Positions 17,837 through 26,948 of a stretch of DNA of 64,000 nucleotides are shown here, one piece after another (the stretch's first letter is position 1; every line of letters starts with the position of its first letter). The DNA is from Thermovibrio guaymasensis. GTDB lineage: Bacteria; Aquificota; Aquificia; Desulfurobacteriales; Desulfurobacteriaceae. The stretch is taken from positions 62,001-126,000 of the forward strand of contig NZ_RBIE01000002.1 of the NCBI RefSeq assembly GCF_003633715.1, written 5' to 3'. A program made the position numbers and the translations under genes. Under the pieces are notes generated by a model. It was not told where the DNA came from, did not search any database, and was given only the letters and a program-made list of their open reading frames with translations.

Positions 17837-18292
17837 ATGAAGATAGCCCTTGCCTGCGATCACGGAGGTTTTAGGCTCAAAGAGGTAATTAAATCCTACC
17901 TTGAAGAACTGGGAATTGAGTACGTTGACTACGGAACTTACTCTGAAGAATCGGTTGACTATCCAGACTTTGCCTATAAAGCGGCCAAAGGAATAGTAAA
18001 CGGAGAGGCCGACAGGGGAATCTTTATCTGCGGAACCGGCATAGGGATATCAATAGCTGCGAACAAGGTTAAGGGAATAAGAGCAGCTTTATGCTACAAC
18101 GTTTACGCAGCCGAAATGAGCAGGCGCCACAACGACGCAAACGTCCTGTGTTTAGGAGGCAGAGTAATAGGGGATGAACTTGCAAAGAGGATAGTGAAGG
18201 CGTGGATTGAAACTCCGTTTGAGGGAGGAAGACACGAAAGGAGAGTAAATAAGATATCTGAAATTGAGAAAAACGAATGGGAGGATAGTTAA
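17837..18292 (+). CDS. rpiB: Ribose-5-phosphate isomerase B
   Basis: RpiB interconverts ribose 5-phosphate and ribulose 5-phosphate in the pentose phosphate pathway. The N-terminal [11 protein letters not shown], the active-site [15 protein letters not shown] and [12 protein letters not shown] are all present. I chose ATG 17837 with an AGGAGG SD seven to twelve bases upstream; a longer reading frame from 17762 would add 25 unrelated residues overlapping thiD. The 151-residue product has standard length. It abuts glyA directly with no gap. Confidence 0.93.
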   Translation: MKIALACDHGGFRLKEVIKSYLEELGIEYVDYGTYSEESVDYPDFAYKAAKGIVNGEADRGIFICGTGIGISIAANKVKGIRAALCYNVYAAEMSRRHNDANVLCLGGRVIGDELAKRIVKAWIETPFEGGRHERRVNKISEIEKNEWEDS

Positions 18293-19549
18293 ATGAAGCA
18301 CCTTAAGAGCGTTGACCCTGAAATTTTTGAGGCCTTAAAGTGTGAGTACAGGAGACAGAATGAGCACCTGGAACTGATCGCTTCTGAAAACTTTACTTCC
18401 CCAGCAGTTATGGAAGCCCAAGGAAGCGTTCTAACAAACAAGTACGCTGAAGGGTACCCGGGAAAGCGCTACTACGGAGGTTGTGAGTGCGTTGACGTTG
18501 CAGAAAGGTTGGCAATTGAAAGGTGTAAGGAGCTCTTTAAAGCTGAGCACGTCAACGTTCAGCCCCACTCCGGTTCCCAAGCAAACCAGGCCGTTTATTT
18601 AGCAGTTTTAAAACCAGGAGATACGATTCTCTCAATGAACCTCTCCCACGGAGGACACCTTTCCCACGGCTCTCCAGTCAACATGACCGGAAAGTACTTC
18701 AACGTAGTTCAGTACGGGGTTAGGAAGGATACAGAAACTATAGATTTTGACCAAGTGTACCAGCTCGCAAAGGAGCACAAGCCTAAGCTGATAATATGCG
18801 GCGCTTCAGCCTACCCAAGAGTTATTGACTTTGACAAGTTCAGGGAGATTGCCGATGAGGTCGGAGCTCTCCTCCTTGCAGACATTGCCCACATTGCCGG
18901 CCTTGTGGTAGCAGGTCTCCACCCCTCCCCCATTGAGGCTTGCCACTTCGTAACGACGACCACCCACAAGACACTGAGGGGACCAAGGGGCGGAGTTGTA
19001 ATGTGTAAAGAGGAGTTTGCAAAAGATATAGACAAGGCCGTCTTCCCCGGCCTCCAGGGTGGACCACTTATGCACGTAATTGCCGCAAAGGCCGTTGCCT
19101 TTAAAGAGGCCCAAACTGAAGAGTTCAAGAAGTATCAAGAGCAGGTAGTTAAAAACGCTAAAGTAATGGCAGAAGAGCTCCAGAGGCAGGGCTTCAGGCT
19201 AGTTTCCGGAGGAACAGACAACCACCTAATGCTAGTTGACCTTACAGATAAGGGAATAACAGGAAAAGAGGCAGAAGCAGCCCTTGGTAGAGCAAATATT
19301 ACAGTTAATAAGAACACGATTCCTTTTGATACGAGAAGTCCTTTTGTTACAAGCGGTATAAGAATTGGAACTCCTGCAATAACGACAAGAGGAGTAAAAG
19401 AGGACGAAGCCAGGAGAATCGCCCAGCTTATAGCCAAAGTCTTAAACAACATTAACGATGAGAAAGTCATTGAGAAAGTTAAGTCTGAAGTTCTTGAAAT
19501 TTGTACAAAACATCCTTTGTACCCTGAACTAAAAGATCTTTACTCTTAA
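18293..19549 (+). CDS. glyA: Serine hydroxymethyltransferase
   Basis: This PLP enzyme interconverts serine and glycine with transfer of a one-carbon unit to tetrahydrofolate. The N-terminal [12 protein letters not shown] and [13 protein letters not shown] motifs are present. The PLP lysine lies in [14 protein letters not shown], and the C-terminal [15 protein letters not shown] is present. The protein has 418 residues, the usual bacterial length. It starts immediately after the rpiB stop, so the two share a transcript that ends at the hairpin at 19557-19576. Confidence 0.97.
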   Translation: MKHLKSVDPEIFEALKCEYRRQNEHLELIASENFTSPAVMEAQGSVLTNKYAEGYPGKRYYGGCECVDVAERLAIERCKELFKAEHVNVQPHSGSQANQAVYLAVLKPGDTILSMNLSHGGHLSHGSPVNMTGKYFNVVQYGVRKDTETIDFDQVYQLAKEHKPKLIICGASAYPRVIDFDKFREIADEVGALLLADIAHIAGLVVAGLHPSPIEACHFVTTTTHKTLRGPRGGVVMCKEEFAKDIDKAVFPGLQGGPLMHVIAAKAVAFKEAQTEEFKKYQEQVVKNAKVMAEELQRQGFRLVSGGTDNHLMLVDLTDKGITGKEAEAALGRANITVNKNTIPFDTRSPFVTSGIRIGTPAITTRGVKEDEARRIAQLIAKVLNNINDEKVIEKVKSEVLEICTKHPLYPELKDLYS

Positions 19550-19556
19550 AATTTGA

Positions 19557-19576
19557 AGGAGGGGATATCCCCTCCT
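19557..19576 (+). terminator. Hairpin after glyA
   Basis: AGGAGGGG-ATAT-CCCCTCCT is a perfect 8-bp stem with a 4-base loop, seven bases after the glyA stop. Only scattered T residues follow (ATTCCTCTCTT), so it is a strong hairpin with a weak T-tract. Confidence 0.65.
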
Positions 19577-19662
19577 ATTCCTCTCTTAAATCTCAATTAT
19601 CCCCTTTCCAAAGGTTTTAAAAAGAGTTATCTTAAATTAAATGATTCTTTTAGGGGGAAGGG

Positions 19663-21642
19663 ATGAATAGTAAAAACTTAATAAAGAAATCAGCCCAAAA
19701 AGCAAGTGAAGAATTAATAAAAAATCTCTCTCTAATAAGCTATTCAGAAATCTCAGAGAAGAAGGTAGAAAATATAAAAAAGGTAATTTTAAAATTCCTT
19801 AGCAAGGAACTAGAAGTTTCCGAAGCTATTAAAGAAATAATTAAAAACAAGCTACCTTTCTTCTTAATTCAAAAATTTATTGAAAATTTCAAGGTGGAAC
19901 TCGCTAAAGAAATTGCAGTAGAAAACCCAGACTCTAAGGAAGAAACAAAAACGATTAAAGCTAAACTTCAAAATTTGGAAAATGAAATTGCAAAAGAATA
20001 CCTAAAAATTAATATTGGAGAATTGGAAGATATAAAAAACTCTAAACTTAAAAAGTATGCCCTCTATAGAGCCCATGCAAATTACATAGAAAGGATAATT
20101 GAGTCCGTACGAAGAGAAGAATTATCAAAATTCCCACTCGAGAGCTATACAGAAAGCGATTTTAAGACAAGCATTTACTACCCCGAGAGTATAATGGCCT
20201 GCATGAACGCTTATTTATGTGATTACCTTGAAAACCTTGAAAAAGCTGTATTTAGAGCTGCAAAAGCTTTCTTTATCCTTTTGAAGAAAGGAAACTACAC
20301 CGAAGGGCTCTTAGCATTTGGAGAATTAAAAGAGTTAGCACTAAAAGTCAGCCAGAAACTTGCAGAACTTTACTTTCAAGCATTTACAAAAGGAGATTCT
20401 AACTTTATAAAGTTAGTAGAGTATTTAAAAGAATTCTATCCAAAGCAATTCATTGCTGCTCTTGATTTTGCGGACTTAAAGAAACTGAACAGAACTCTTT
20501 CCGAAGCCAAGGTGGATAAAATCCTTGAGGAAACCGAAAAGGTAATCCAAAATTTTTTTGAAAGCCAGAAAAAAAACTATCTAGCAGTGAGGGGTATTAA
20601 TCACAATTTTCTAATTCTAGGAGTAGGTATTGAAGAGGAGAAATTTGAAAAAGACATAAAAAAATTAACTGTTTTGCTAGAAAAAACTTTAAAGCAAATA
20701 GGCACAGAAGCACCATTTAGAGTTTATGGTTTCCTATTAGATGAACGCTTTGAAGGATTTGAAAATCGCCTTAATAATCTCTTAACTAAGCTAAAAGAGA
20801 TTTCAAAAAAAGAAGAAAAACAAGTTTTCATTATTACAAATGAAGAGGGAATTGAAAAACTATTTAAGTGGCAAAAAGAACAGCTTAGAAAAATCTCATT
20901 TATAACAGGTAAAATCAATAACAACAATATAGAAATTGTTTTTCAACCCATAGCCGATAGCAAAACTTTCAATATAATAGCCCTTGAAACTCTATTTAGA
21001 TTAAGGGATGGAGATTCTCTTGTACCTCCCGGGCTTTTTATAGATTTAATCTATCAATTCAACTTGATAACTAATATAGATAAAATTGTTCTTAAAAGAA
21101 TTTTAGAGCAAAAAGATCTCGTAGCTTCAGTAACTACTAACTTGTTCATAAATGTAAGTCCTCAATCTCTTTCCTCGGTATCTTTCTTAAAGAAACTAGA
21201 CAACTTTCTCAAAAAAATGGAAAACTTTTCCATCTTTTTAGAAATAACTGAGCAGAGACTCCTTGAAAATGCTTGTGAACTTAAACAAATTTCGAAAAAA
21301 TATCCTAACCTTAAGTTCGCAATTGATGATTTTGGAAGTGGTTATTCCTCTTTTAAACTAGTAATAGACCTTGCAGAAAACAGAACTCTTGAAGTACTAA
21401 AACTTGATGGCTCTTTCACTAAAAAAATCTCATCAAGTCAATTCACAAGAAACGTAGTAAAAGCCATAGGTTCCCTTTCTAAGAACCTTGGAATCAAAAC
21501 CGTTGCGGAATTTGTTGAAGAACCAGAGGCAGCAGAAATCCTAAAAAAAGAAGGCATTGATTTCCTTCAAGGTTATTTCATTTCAAAACCAAAAACTATT
21601 GAAGAAATAATCTACCAAGCTGAAAAGGTTAGCAACTTCTAA
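19663..21642 (+). CDS. EAL-domain cyclic-di-GMP phosphodiesterase, likely active
   Basis: This 659-residue protein has a C-terminal EAL domain (about residues 420-655) that would hydrolyse cyclic di-GMP. The name motif reads ETLFR (Glu442) rather than EALxR, but the other active-site residues are there: NVSPQS, EITEQR, DDFGSGYSS, LKLDGSF, AEFVEE and LQGYFISKP. The N-terminal 400 residues are helical and charged, with no membrane segment and no recognised sensor domain; a region near 305-400 might be a decayed GGDEF. Sampled 60-base lines are 28-37% GC against about 48% in hisD, so transfer is possible. SD GGGGGAAGG precedes the ATG. Confidence 0.8.
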   Translation: MNSKNLIKKSAQKASEELIKNLSLISYSEISEKKVENIKKVILKFLSKELEVSEAIKEIIKNKLPFFLIQKFIENFKVELAKEIAVENPDSKEETKTIKAKLQNLENEIAKEYLKINIGELEDIKNSKLKKYALYRAHANYIERIIESVRREELSKFPLESYTESDFKTSIYYPESIMACMNAYLCDYLENLEKAVFRAAKAFFILLKKGNYTEGLLAFGELKELALKVSQKLAELYFQAFTKGDSNFIKLVEYLKEFYPKQFIAALDFADLKKLNRTLSEAKVDKILEETEKVIQNFFESQKKNYLAVRGINHNFLILGVGIEEEKFEKDIKKLTVLLEKTLKQIGTEAPFRVYGFLLDERFEGFENRLNNLLTKLKEISKKEEKQVFIITNEEGIEKLFKWQKEQLRKISFITGKINNNNIEIVFQPIADSKTFNIIALETLFRLRDGDSLVPPGLFIDLIYQFNLITNIDKIVLKRILEQKDLVASVTTNLFINVSPQSLSSVSFLKKLDNFLKKMENFSIFLEITEQRLLENACELKQISKKYPNLKFAIDDFGSGYSSFKLVIDLAENRTLEVLKLDGSFTKKISSSQFTRNVVKAIGSLSKNLGIKTVAEFVEEPEAAEILKKEGIDFLQGYFISKPKTIEEIIYQAEKVSNF

Positions 21643-21645
21643 CCC

Positions 21646-21654
21646 TGCTATAAT
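21646..21654 (+). promoter_or_regulatory. Extended -10 element before hisD
   Basis: TGCTATAAT (21646-21654) is an extended -10 with a consensus TATAAT, 30 bases before the hisD ATG. The matching -35 region (around AGGTTA) is weak, as expected for this promoter type. It lies just after the EAL gene stop and would drive hisD-pyrB-cytochrome-pyrC. Confidence 0.4.
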
Positions 21655-21683
21655 TCTCTCAACTTCAAAGCAGGAGAAGAGGT

Positions 21684-23009
21684 ATGAAAGTAGTTAACCT
21701 GAGGAAAGAAGGTTGGAAGAGGGAGCCGGAACTCGTAAGGATAAAGAACAGAGGACAAGGCCTTGAAAGTAAGTTCGCCCAGTCGGTCCTTGAGATAATA
21801 GAAAACGTTAGAAACTACGGAGACAGTGCCGTTTTCTCCTACGCCAAAAAGTTTGATAAAGTTGATTTAACTCCTGAAAACGTAAAAGTATCAGATAAAG
21901 AGGTAGAGGAGGCCTTTAAGAAAGTTCCCAAAGAGGTTGTAGAAGCCTTAAAGTTTGCCGTTGAAAGGGTAGAGAAGTTCCACCAGCACCAGAAAGAAAA
22001 CTCATACTTCGTGACGGAGCCAGGAATAGTCCTCGGTCAGAAAGTAACCCCCCTTGAAAAGGTTGGAGTTTACGTTCCTGGAGGGAAAGCCGCGTATCCC
22101 TCTTCAGTAGTTATGAACGTCGTTCCCGCGAAAGTCGCAGGGGTTGAAAGGGTAGTAATGATAACCCCGGCAGTAGGTTCCCTTGAAATTAACCCATATA
22201 CCCTGGTAGCTGCAAAGCTTTCTGGAGTTGACGAAATCTACAGAGTAGGAGGAGCTCACGGAGTAGCAGCAATAGCGTTTGGGACGGAAACTATTCCAAA
22301 AGTTGACAAGATAGTTGGTCCAGGGAACATCTTCGTTGCCCTTGCAAAGAAGTTCTTATTTGGAACAGTTGACATTGACATGGTTGCAGGCCCAAGTGAA
22401 ATCCTCGTTATAGCAGATGAAACTGCAAACCCAGACTGGGTTGCAACAGACCTCCTCTCACAGGCAGAACACGACGAACTTGCAGGAGCCTTCTTAGTAA
22501 CCCACGATAACCGTATAGCAGAAGAGACTGTAAAAGCAGTCCATGAAAAACTTAAAAGGTTAAAGAGAAAAGAAATAGCCGAAAAGTCAATAGAAAACTT
22601 TGGAACAGTATTCCTAACTAGAGACGTTTACCACTCTTGCCAAGTTGCAAACGAAATAGCTCCAGAACACCTTGAGGTCGCAACGAAGGAACCCTTTGCC
22701 CTTCTTGATTACATAAAGCACGCAGGAGCAATCTTCTTAGGCCACCATACCTGTGAAAGCTTAGGGGATTACGTCTTAGGGCCAAACCACGTTTTACCAA
22801 CTGGAGGAAGTGCCAGGTTCTTCTCTCCTTTAGGAGTTTACGACTTCGTTAAGCGCTCATCAGTCCTCTACGTAAGCCAAGAAGGGTTTAATAGGGTATC
22901 TGGACCTGCAAGGGAACTTGCAGAGTGTGAAGGTCTTGAAGCCCACAGATTGGCTGTCGAAGTAAGGGAAGCTATTAAACTGGTTGCAAAAAGCCTTGAG
23001 AGGGTTTAG
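21684..23009 (+). CDS. hisD: Histidinol dehydrogenase
   Basis: This zinc enzyme oxidises L-histidinol to L-histidine with two NAD+. The conserved YVPGGKAAYPSSVVMN, GPGNIFVALAK, VDIDMVAGPSEILVIAD, SQAEHDE (zinc ligands) and PTGGSARFFSPLGVYDF motifs are all present. It has 441 residues, the normal length. The ATG has a GGAGAAGAGG SD. No other his gene lies nearby; it heads an operon with pyrimidine genes, and pyrB starts right after its stop. Confidence 0.97.
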   Translation: MKVVNLRKEGWKREPELVRIKNRGQGLESKFAQSVLEIIENVRNYGDSAVFSYAKKFDKVDLTPENVKVSDKEVEEAFKKVPKEVVEALKFAVERVEKFHQHQKENSYFVTEPGIVLGQKVTPLEKVGVYVPGGKAAYPSSVVMNVVPAKVAGVERVVMITPAVGSLEINPYTLVAAKLSGVDEIYRVGGAHGVAAIAFGTETIPKVDKIVGPGNIFVALAKKFLFGTVDIDMVAGPSEILVIADETANPDWVATDLLSQAEHDELAGAFLVTHDNRIAEETVKAVHEKLKRLKRKEIAEKSIENFGTVFLTRDVYHSCQVANEIAPEHLEVATKEPFALLDYIKHAGAIFLGHHTCESLGDYVLGPNHVLPTGGSARFFSPLGVYDFVKRSSVLYVSQEGFNRVSGPARELAECEGLEAHRLAVEVREAIKLVAKSLERV

Positions 23010-23945
23010 ATGAAGAACCTCCTTTCCGCCGATCAGATAAGCAGGGAGCTCTTTAACGAAATCTACCTAACCGCCCTCTCGGTTAGAAGAGCGCTGAGGG
23101 AAGGAAGGAAGAAGTTCAACGTCCTGAGGGGAAAGTGCGTTGTAAACCTCTTCTTTGAACCTTCAACAAGAACCCGCTCCTCATTTGAGAAGGCTGGAAA
23201 GTTCCTCTCTGCAGACGTTATAAACATCTCAACGTCAGCTAGCTCTGTAAAGAAGGGAGAAAGCCTAATTGACACTGTTAAAAACCTTGACATGATGCAC
23301 CCAGACATAATCATCTTAAGGCACCCCTGCGAGGGAGCTCCCTTTTTAGCACAGAAGTTCGTAGAGGCTTCAATAGTTAACGCAGGAGATGGAAGACACC
23401 AGCACCCAACTCAGGCGCTCCTTGACTGTGCAACCTTAACAGAACACTTTGGTTCTTTAGAGGGAAAGAGAGTAACAATACTTGGAGACATTGCAAACAG
23501 CAGAGTTGCCCGCTCAGATGCCATACTTTTAAGGGAATTAGGAGCAGAAGTATTCATCTACGGCCCATCACCAATGATGCCCAGAGTCCCTGAAGCCCTT
23601 GGAGTAAAGAGGTTAAACTCCTTTGAAGAGGTAAAGGAAATTTCAGACGCGGTAATTCTCTTAAGGATTCAGTTAGAGAGGCAAAATGCAAAGAAAACCT
23701 TCCCCTCTGTTAGGGAATACTCAGAGCTCTTTGGAATAAACAGGAGAAAGTTAGAAGAGTTAAAACCGGGAACCGTAATCCTCCACCCAGGCCCCTTTAA
23801 CAGGGGAGTTGAGATAACGGGAGACGTAGCCTACAGTAAGAGGTCTTTAATCTTCCCTCAGGTTGAAATGGGACTTTCGGTAAGGATGGTAGTCCTCTCC
23901 CTCCTGTGCGGAAGGCTTGAAAAGTTAAGGGAGGAAATTCAATGA
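23010..23945 (+). CDS. pyrB: Aspartate carbamoyltransferase catalytic subunit
   Basis: PyrB condenses carbamoyl phosphate and aspartate in pyrimidine synthesis. The carbamoyl-phosphate motif FFEPSTRTRSSFE and the HPTQALLD motif are present, with HPGPFNRGVEI near the C-terminus. At 311 residues it is complete. The ATG follows the hisD stop directly, and its stop overlaps the cytochrome gene start (ATGA), giving tight coupling. No pyrI regulatory subunit is seen. Confidence 0.97.
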   Translation: MKNLLSADQISRELFNEIYLTALSVRRALREGRKKFNVLRGKCVVNLFFEPSTRTRSSFEKAGKFLSADVINISTSASSVKKGESLIDTVKNLDMMHPDIIILRHPCEGAPFLAQKFVEASIVNAGDGRHQHPTQALLDCATLTEHFGSLEGKRVTILGDIANSRVARSDAILLRELGAEVFIYGPSPMMPRVPEALGVKRLNSFEEVKEISDAVILLRIQLERQNAKKTFPSVREYSELFGINRRKLEELKPGTVILHPGPFNRGVEITGDVAYSKRSLIFPQVEMGLSVRMVVLSLLCGRLEKLREEIQ

Positions 23946-24277
23946 AAAGGAAAATAACGATAGGTATCCTCACACTTGCCACCCTTTTAGCAGGCTGTTT
24001 TGAGGGTGGAGTTTTAAATAAGGATTTAATCTTTAAAAGCGAAAACGGAAACGTTACATTCAGCCACGTTTACCATGTAAAGGTAAAAAAACAGCACTGC
24101 TCCTACTGCCACCCGAAACTCTTTAAGAAGAAGTTTGGAGCGGATAAGTTCACCATGAAAGACATATGGGAAGGTAAATTCTGCGGAGCTTGCCACAACG
24201 GCAGCAAAGCCTTCAGTGCAAAGGATCCCAAAAACTGCTCAAGGTGCCACAAACAAAAAGTTGGAGAGGCTAAATGA
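23942..24277 (+). CDS. Triheme c-type cytochrome lipoprotein (c3/c7 family)
   Basis: This 111-residue exported lipoprotein has the lipobox LLAGC (Cys19) and three CXXCH heme sites at residues 53-57, 81-85 and 99-103. The TMKDIWEGKFCGACHNG segment resembles class III and c7-type multiheme cytochromes. It would be a periplasmic, membrane-tethered electron carrier. His42 and His45 in SHVYH are candidate distal ligands. Its ATG overlaps the pyrB stop and its stop overlaps the pyrC start, so it lies inside the pyrimidine operon, an unusual place. Confidence 0.85.
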   Translation: MKRKITIGILTLATLLAGCFEGGVLNKDLIFKSENGNVTFSHVYHVKVKKQHCSYCHPKLFKKKFGADKFTMKDIWEGKFCGACHNGSKAFSAKDPKNCSRCHKQKVGEAK

Positions 24278-25551
24278 GGCTTTTAATAAGGGGAGCTAAA
24301 GTTATTGACCCTTTTCAAGGGATAGAGGGTAGAAGGGAAATCCTTATAGAGAACGGAAGGATAGTAAAGATCTCAGAAAGGATAGATAAAGTAGAAGCTT
24401 CCCAGGTAATTGATTTAGACGGTCTAATTTTAACTCCCGGTTTAATAGACCTCCACTCCCACTTAAGGGAGCCTGGTCAGGAGTGGAAGGAGGACATAGA
24501 GAGCGGTTCAAACGCTGCAGTTGCCGGCGGAATAACTTCAGTCTGCTGCATGGCAAACACCCAGCCGGTTAACGATAACCCCTCCGTTACAAGGTACATA
24601 ATTGAAAGGGCAAGGGAAGTTGGCCTCTGTGACGTCTTTCCGGTAGGAGCTATAACGAAAGGCTTAAAAGGAGAGGAGCTTGCAGAGATAGGATTAATGG
24701 TAAAGGCAGGAATAGTTGCCATCTCGGACGATGGGGAGACTCCAAGGGATAGCAGAGTGTTAAGGAACGCAATGGACTACGCTAGGAGCCTAGGAATTCC
24801 CGTATTTACCCACTCAGAGGATAAGACTCTCTCTGCCGGCGGCCATATGAATGAAGGTTACCTATCAAGTCTCCTCGGCGTTCCGGGAATGCCTAAGGAA
24901 GCAGAAGAGATAGGAACTGTTAGAGACCTAATAGTGGCAAAACTAACAGGTGCCCATATCCACGTTTGTCACGTCTCCACAAAGGGAGCTCTAAAGGCCA
25001 TAGAAGAGGCTAAAAAGGATGGAGTAAGAGTTACCTGTGAGATAACTCCCCACCACTTTACACTAACTGAAGAGGCAGTAAAGGAGTTTGATACAAACGC
25101 AAAGATGTGCCCACCTTTAAGGGATAAAGAGGACCTTTCAGCCTGCAGAGAAGCTTTAAAAAACGGTACTGCAGATGCAATAGCAACGGACCACGCTCCC
25201 CACTCGGAGGACGAAAAGAGCGTTGAGTTCTGCGCCGCTCCCTTTGGAATAATCGGATTCCAGACTCTTCTTCCCCTATCCCTGAACCTAGTTAGGGAGG
25301 GCTACCTCACACTCTCCCAAATGGTTGAGAAGCTATCAACTAACCCTGCAAGGATTATTAGGAAGAGGGATATAGGAAATCTGAAAGAGGGAAGCAGAGC
25401 AAACATTACAATCTTTGACCCAGACGAGGAGTACACATTAACAGAAGAGTTAATCCTTTCAAAGAGTAAGAACAGCCCCTTCCTAGGCTGGAAGTTAAAG
25501 GGAAGAGTGAAGTTTACCATCTATAATGGTAAAATCGTATATAAATCCTAA
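24274..25551 (+). CDS. pyrC: Dihydroorotase
   Basis: This zinc amidohydrolase interconverts carbamoyl aspartate and dihydroorotate. It is the class I type with 425 residues. The metal motif is DLHSHLREPG, later metal ligands lie in THSED and CHVST, and the catalytic ATDHAPHS is present. The start overlaps the cytochrome gene stop by four bases (ATGA). In several bacteria class I PyrC associates physically with PyrB, and the adjacency here fits that, apart from the inserted cytochrome gene. Confidence 0.96.
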   Translation: MRLLIRGAKVIDPFQGIEGRREILIENGRIVKISERIDKVEASQVIDLDGLILTPGLIDLHSHLREPGQEWKEDIESGSNAAVAGGITSVCCMANTQPVNDNPSVTRYIIERAREVGLCDVFPVGAITKGLKGEELAEIGLMVKAGIVAISDDGETPRDSRVLRNAMDYARSLGIPVFTHSEDKTLSAGGHMNEGYLSSLLGVPGMPKEAEEIGTVRDLIVAKLTGAHIHVCHVSTKGALKAIEEAKKDGVRVTCEITPHHFTLTEEAVKEFDTNAKMCPPLRDKEDLSACREALKNGTADAIATDHAPHSEDEKSVEFCAAPFGIIGFQTLLPLSLNLVREGYLTLSQMVEKLSTNPARIIRKRDIGNLKEGSRANITIFDPDEEYTLTEELILSKSKNSPFLGWKLKGRVKFTIYNGKIVYKS

Positions 25552-25563
25552 ACTGGAGTTACT

Positions 25564-26448
25564 ATGGCCCAACCAACACCTGCACCGGGAATTAGCTTCT
25601 TTGACATATTCTGGCTTCTAATCATCTTCTTCTCCCTCTGGCCCCTCTTCCAGCAGAAAAACCTTGAGTGGGCAAGGTTAAGACTCATAAGGGAAATTGA
25701 AAAGAAGAGGAAATCAAGAGTAATAACGATGATTCACAGGCAGGAACGCCTTGCCCTTATGGGATTTCCACTTGTAAGGTTCATAACAATTGAGGACTCT
25801 GAAAGGGTCCTTAGGGCAATAAGAATGACTCCAGACGATATGCCCATAGACTTCATAATTCACACACCTGGAGGACTTGCCCTTGCAGCAACTCAGATAG
25901 CATCAGCCCTTGCTAAACATAAAGCCCCAGTAAGGGTAATAGTCCCCCACTACGCCATGAGCGGTGGAACGCTCATAGCCCTTGCCGCAGATGAAATAGT
26001 AATGGATGAAAACGCCGTCCTGGGACCACTAGACCCCCAACTCGGCCAGTTTCCTGCACCTTCAATAGTAAAGGCAGTTAAGGAAAAGTATCAGGAAGGT
26101 AAAGGAAGCATTAAAGATGAAACTTTAATACTTGCAGACGTTGCAGAGAAAGCTTTAGTCCAAATGAAGAGCACAATCTTAAGAATCTTAACTAAAAAGG
26201 GGCACGACGAGAAAAAAGCAGAGAAAATTGCCGAACTTTTAACTTCAGGCTACTGGACCCACGATTACCCACTTACAGTTGAAGTAATAAAAGAGCTCGG
26301 GCTAAACGTTTCAACCGACGTTCCAAAAGAGGTTTACGAACTTATGGAGCTCTACTACCAACCGGTAGGTCAGCCTTCAGTCCAGTACATTCCAATCCCT
26401 TACGGAGAACCTAAGAAAGGGGAGGTACCAGTTAGAAAACCGCATTAG
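25564..26448 (+). CDS. Membrane-anchored Clp-fold serine protease (SDH_sah family)
   Basis: This 294-residue protein has one N-terminal membrane segment (about residues 11-29) followed by a ClpP/crotonase-fold domain of the serine dehydrogenase proteinase family, related to SppA. The oxyanion motif is IIHTPGGLALAATQI and the likely nucleophile is Ser133 in AMSGGT. It probably degrades membrane or signal-peptide-derived substrates facing the cytoplasm; this is inferred from the family. It lies 12 bases after pyrC and 8 bases before carD. Confidence 0.8.
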   Translation: MAQPTPAPGISFFDIFWLLIIFFSLWPLFQQKNLEWARLRLIREIEKKRKSRVITMIHRQERLALMGFPLVRFITIEDSERVLRAIRMTPDDMPIDFIIHTPGGLALAATQIASALAKHKAPVRVIVPHYAMSGGTLIALAADEIVMDENAVLGPLDPQLGQFPAPSIVKAVKEKYQEGKGSIKDETLILADVAEKALVQMKSTILRILTKKGHDEKKAEKIAELLTSGYWTHDYPLTVEVIKELGLNVSTDVPKEVYELMELYYQPVGQPSVQYIPIPYGEPKKGEVPVRKPH

Positions 26449-26456
26449 GAGCAGAT

Positions 26457-26948
26457 ATGTTTAAAGTAGGAGACAAAGTGGCATATCCCCCCCACGGAGT
26501 AGGAATAATTGAAGGGATGGAGGAAAGGGAAATAGGGGGGAGAAAGATACTCTACTACAGAATTAACCTAGTTGGAAAGAACATGTCAATTCTAGTTCCT
26601 GAAACCGGAACTGAAAGTAGCGGAATAAGGCCGGTACTCTCGGAGGAGGAAATAGAGGAGATATTCAACTACCTTTCTGAGGTTCCAAAAGGTATAAGTG
26701 AAAAGTGGACGGTAAGACACAGACTTAACGTTGATAGGTTAAAAACGGGGGACATTAAAGAGCTTGCCACGGTAGTAAGGAACCTTTCCTACCGTTCTAA
26801 GGATAAAGAGCTCTCCTACTCTGAAAAGAGGATGTTTGAAGAAGCTTTCAATAAACTCTCTGAGGAAATTGCCCTTTCACTGGGAGAACCTGTAAGGAAA
26901 GTAAAGCAGAAAATAAGGAAAATCCTCAGAGAGGTTAAGAAGTCGTGA
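26457..26948 (+). CDS. carD: CarD/CdnL-family transcription regulator
   Basis: CarD-like proteins bind the RNA polymerase beta subunit through an N-terminal Tudor-like domain and stabilise open promoter complexes. The family start FKVGDKVAYPPHGVGII is evident, followed by ILVPE. A helical C-terminal domain comes next, with RWTVRHRLN-like features (here KWTVRHRLN), LATVVRNL and a terminal basic tail. It has 163 residues, the normal length. It is coupled to a PIN-TRAM protein and ispD, an order also seen around carD in other phyla. Confidence 0.93.
   Translation: MFKVGDKVAYPPHGVGIIEGMEEREIGGRKILYYRINLVGKNMSILVPETGTESSGIRPVLSEEEIEEIFNYLSEVPKGISEKWTVRHRLNVDRLKTGDIKELATVVRNLSYRSKDKELSYSEKRMFEEAFNKLSEEIALSLGEPVRKVKQKIRKILREVKKS

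Noticed and set aside
21627-21644. GGTTAG-CAACTT-CTAACC hairpin at the end of the EAL gene
   Set aside because: The stem is only 6 bp, spans the stop codon and has no T-tract, and the hisD -10 element follows immediately.
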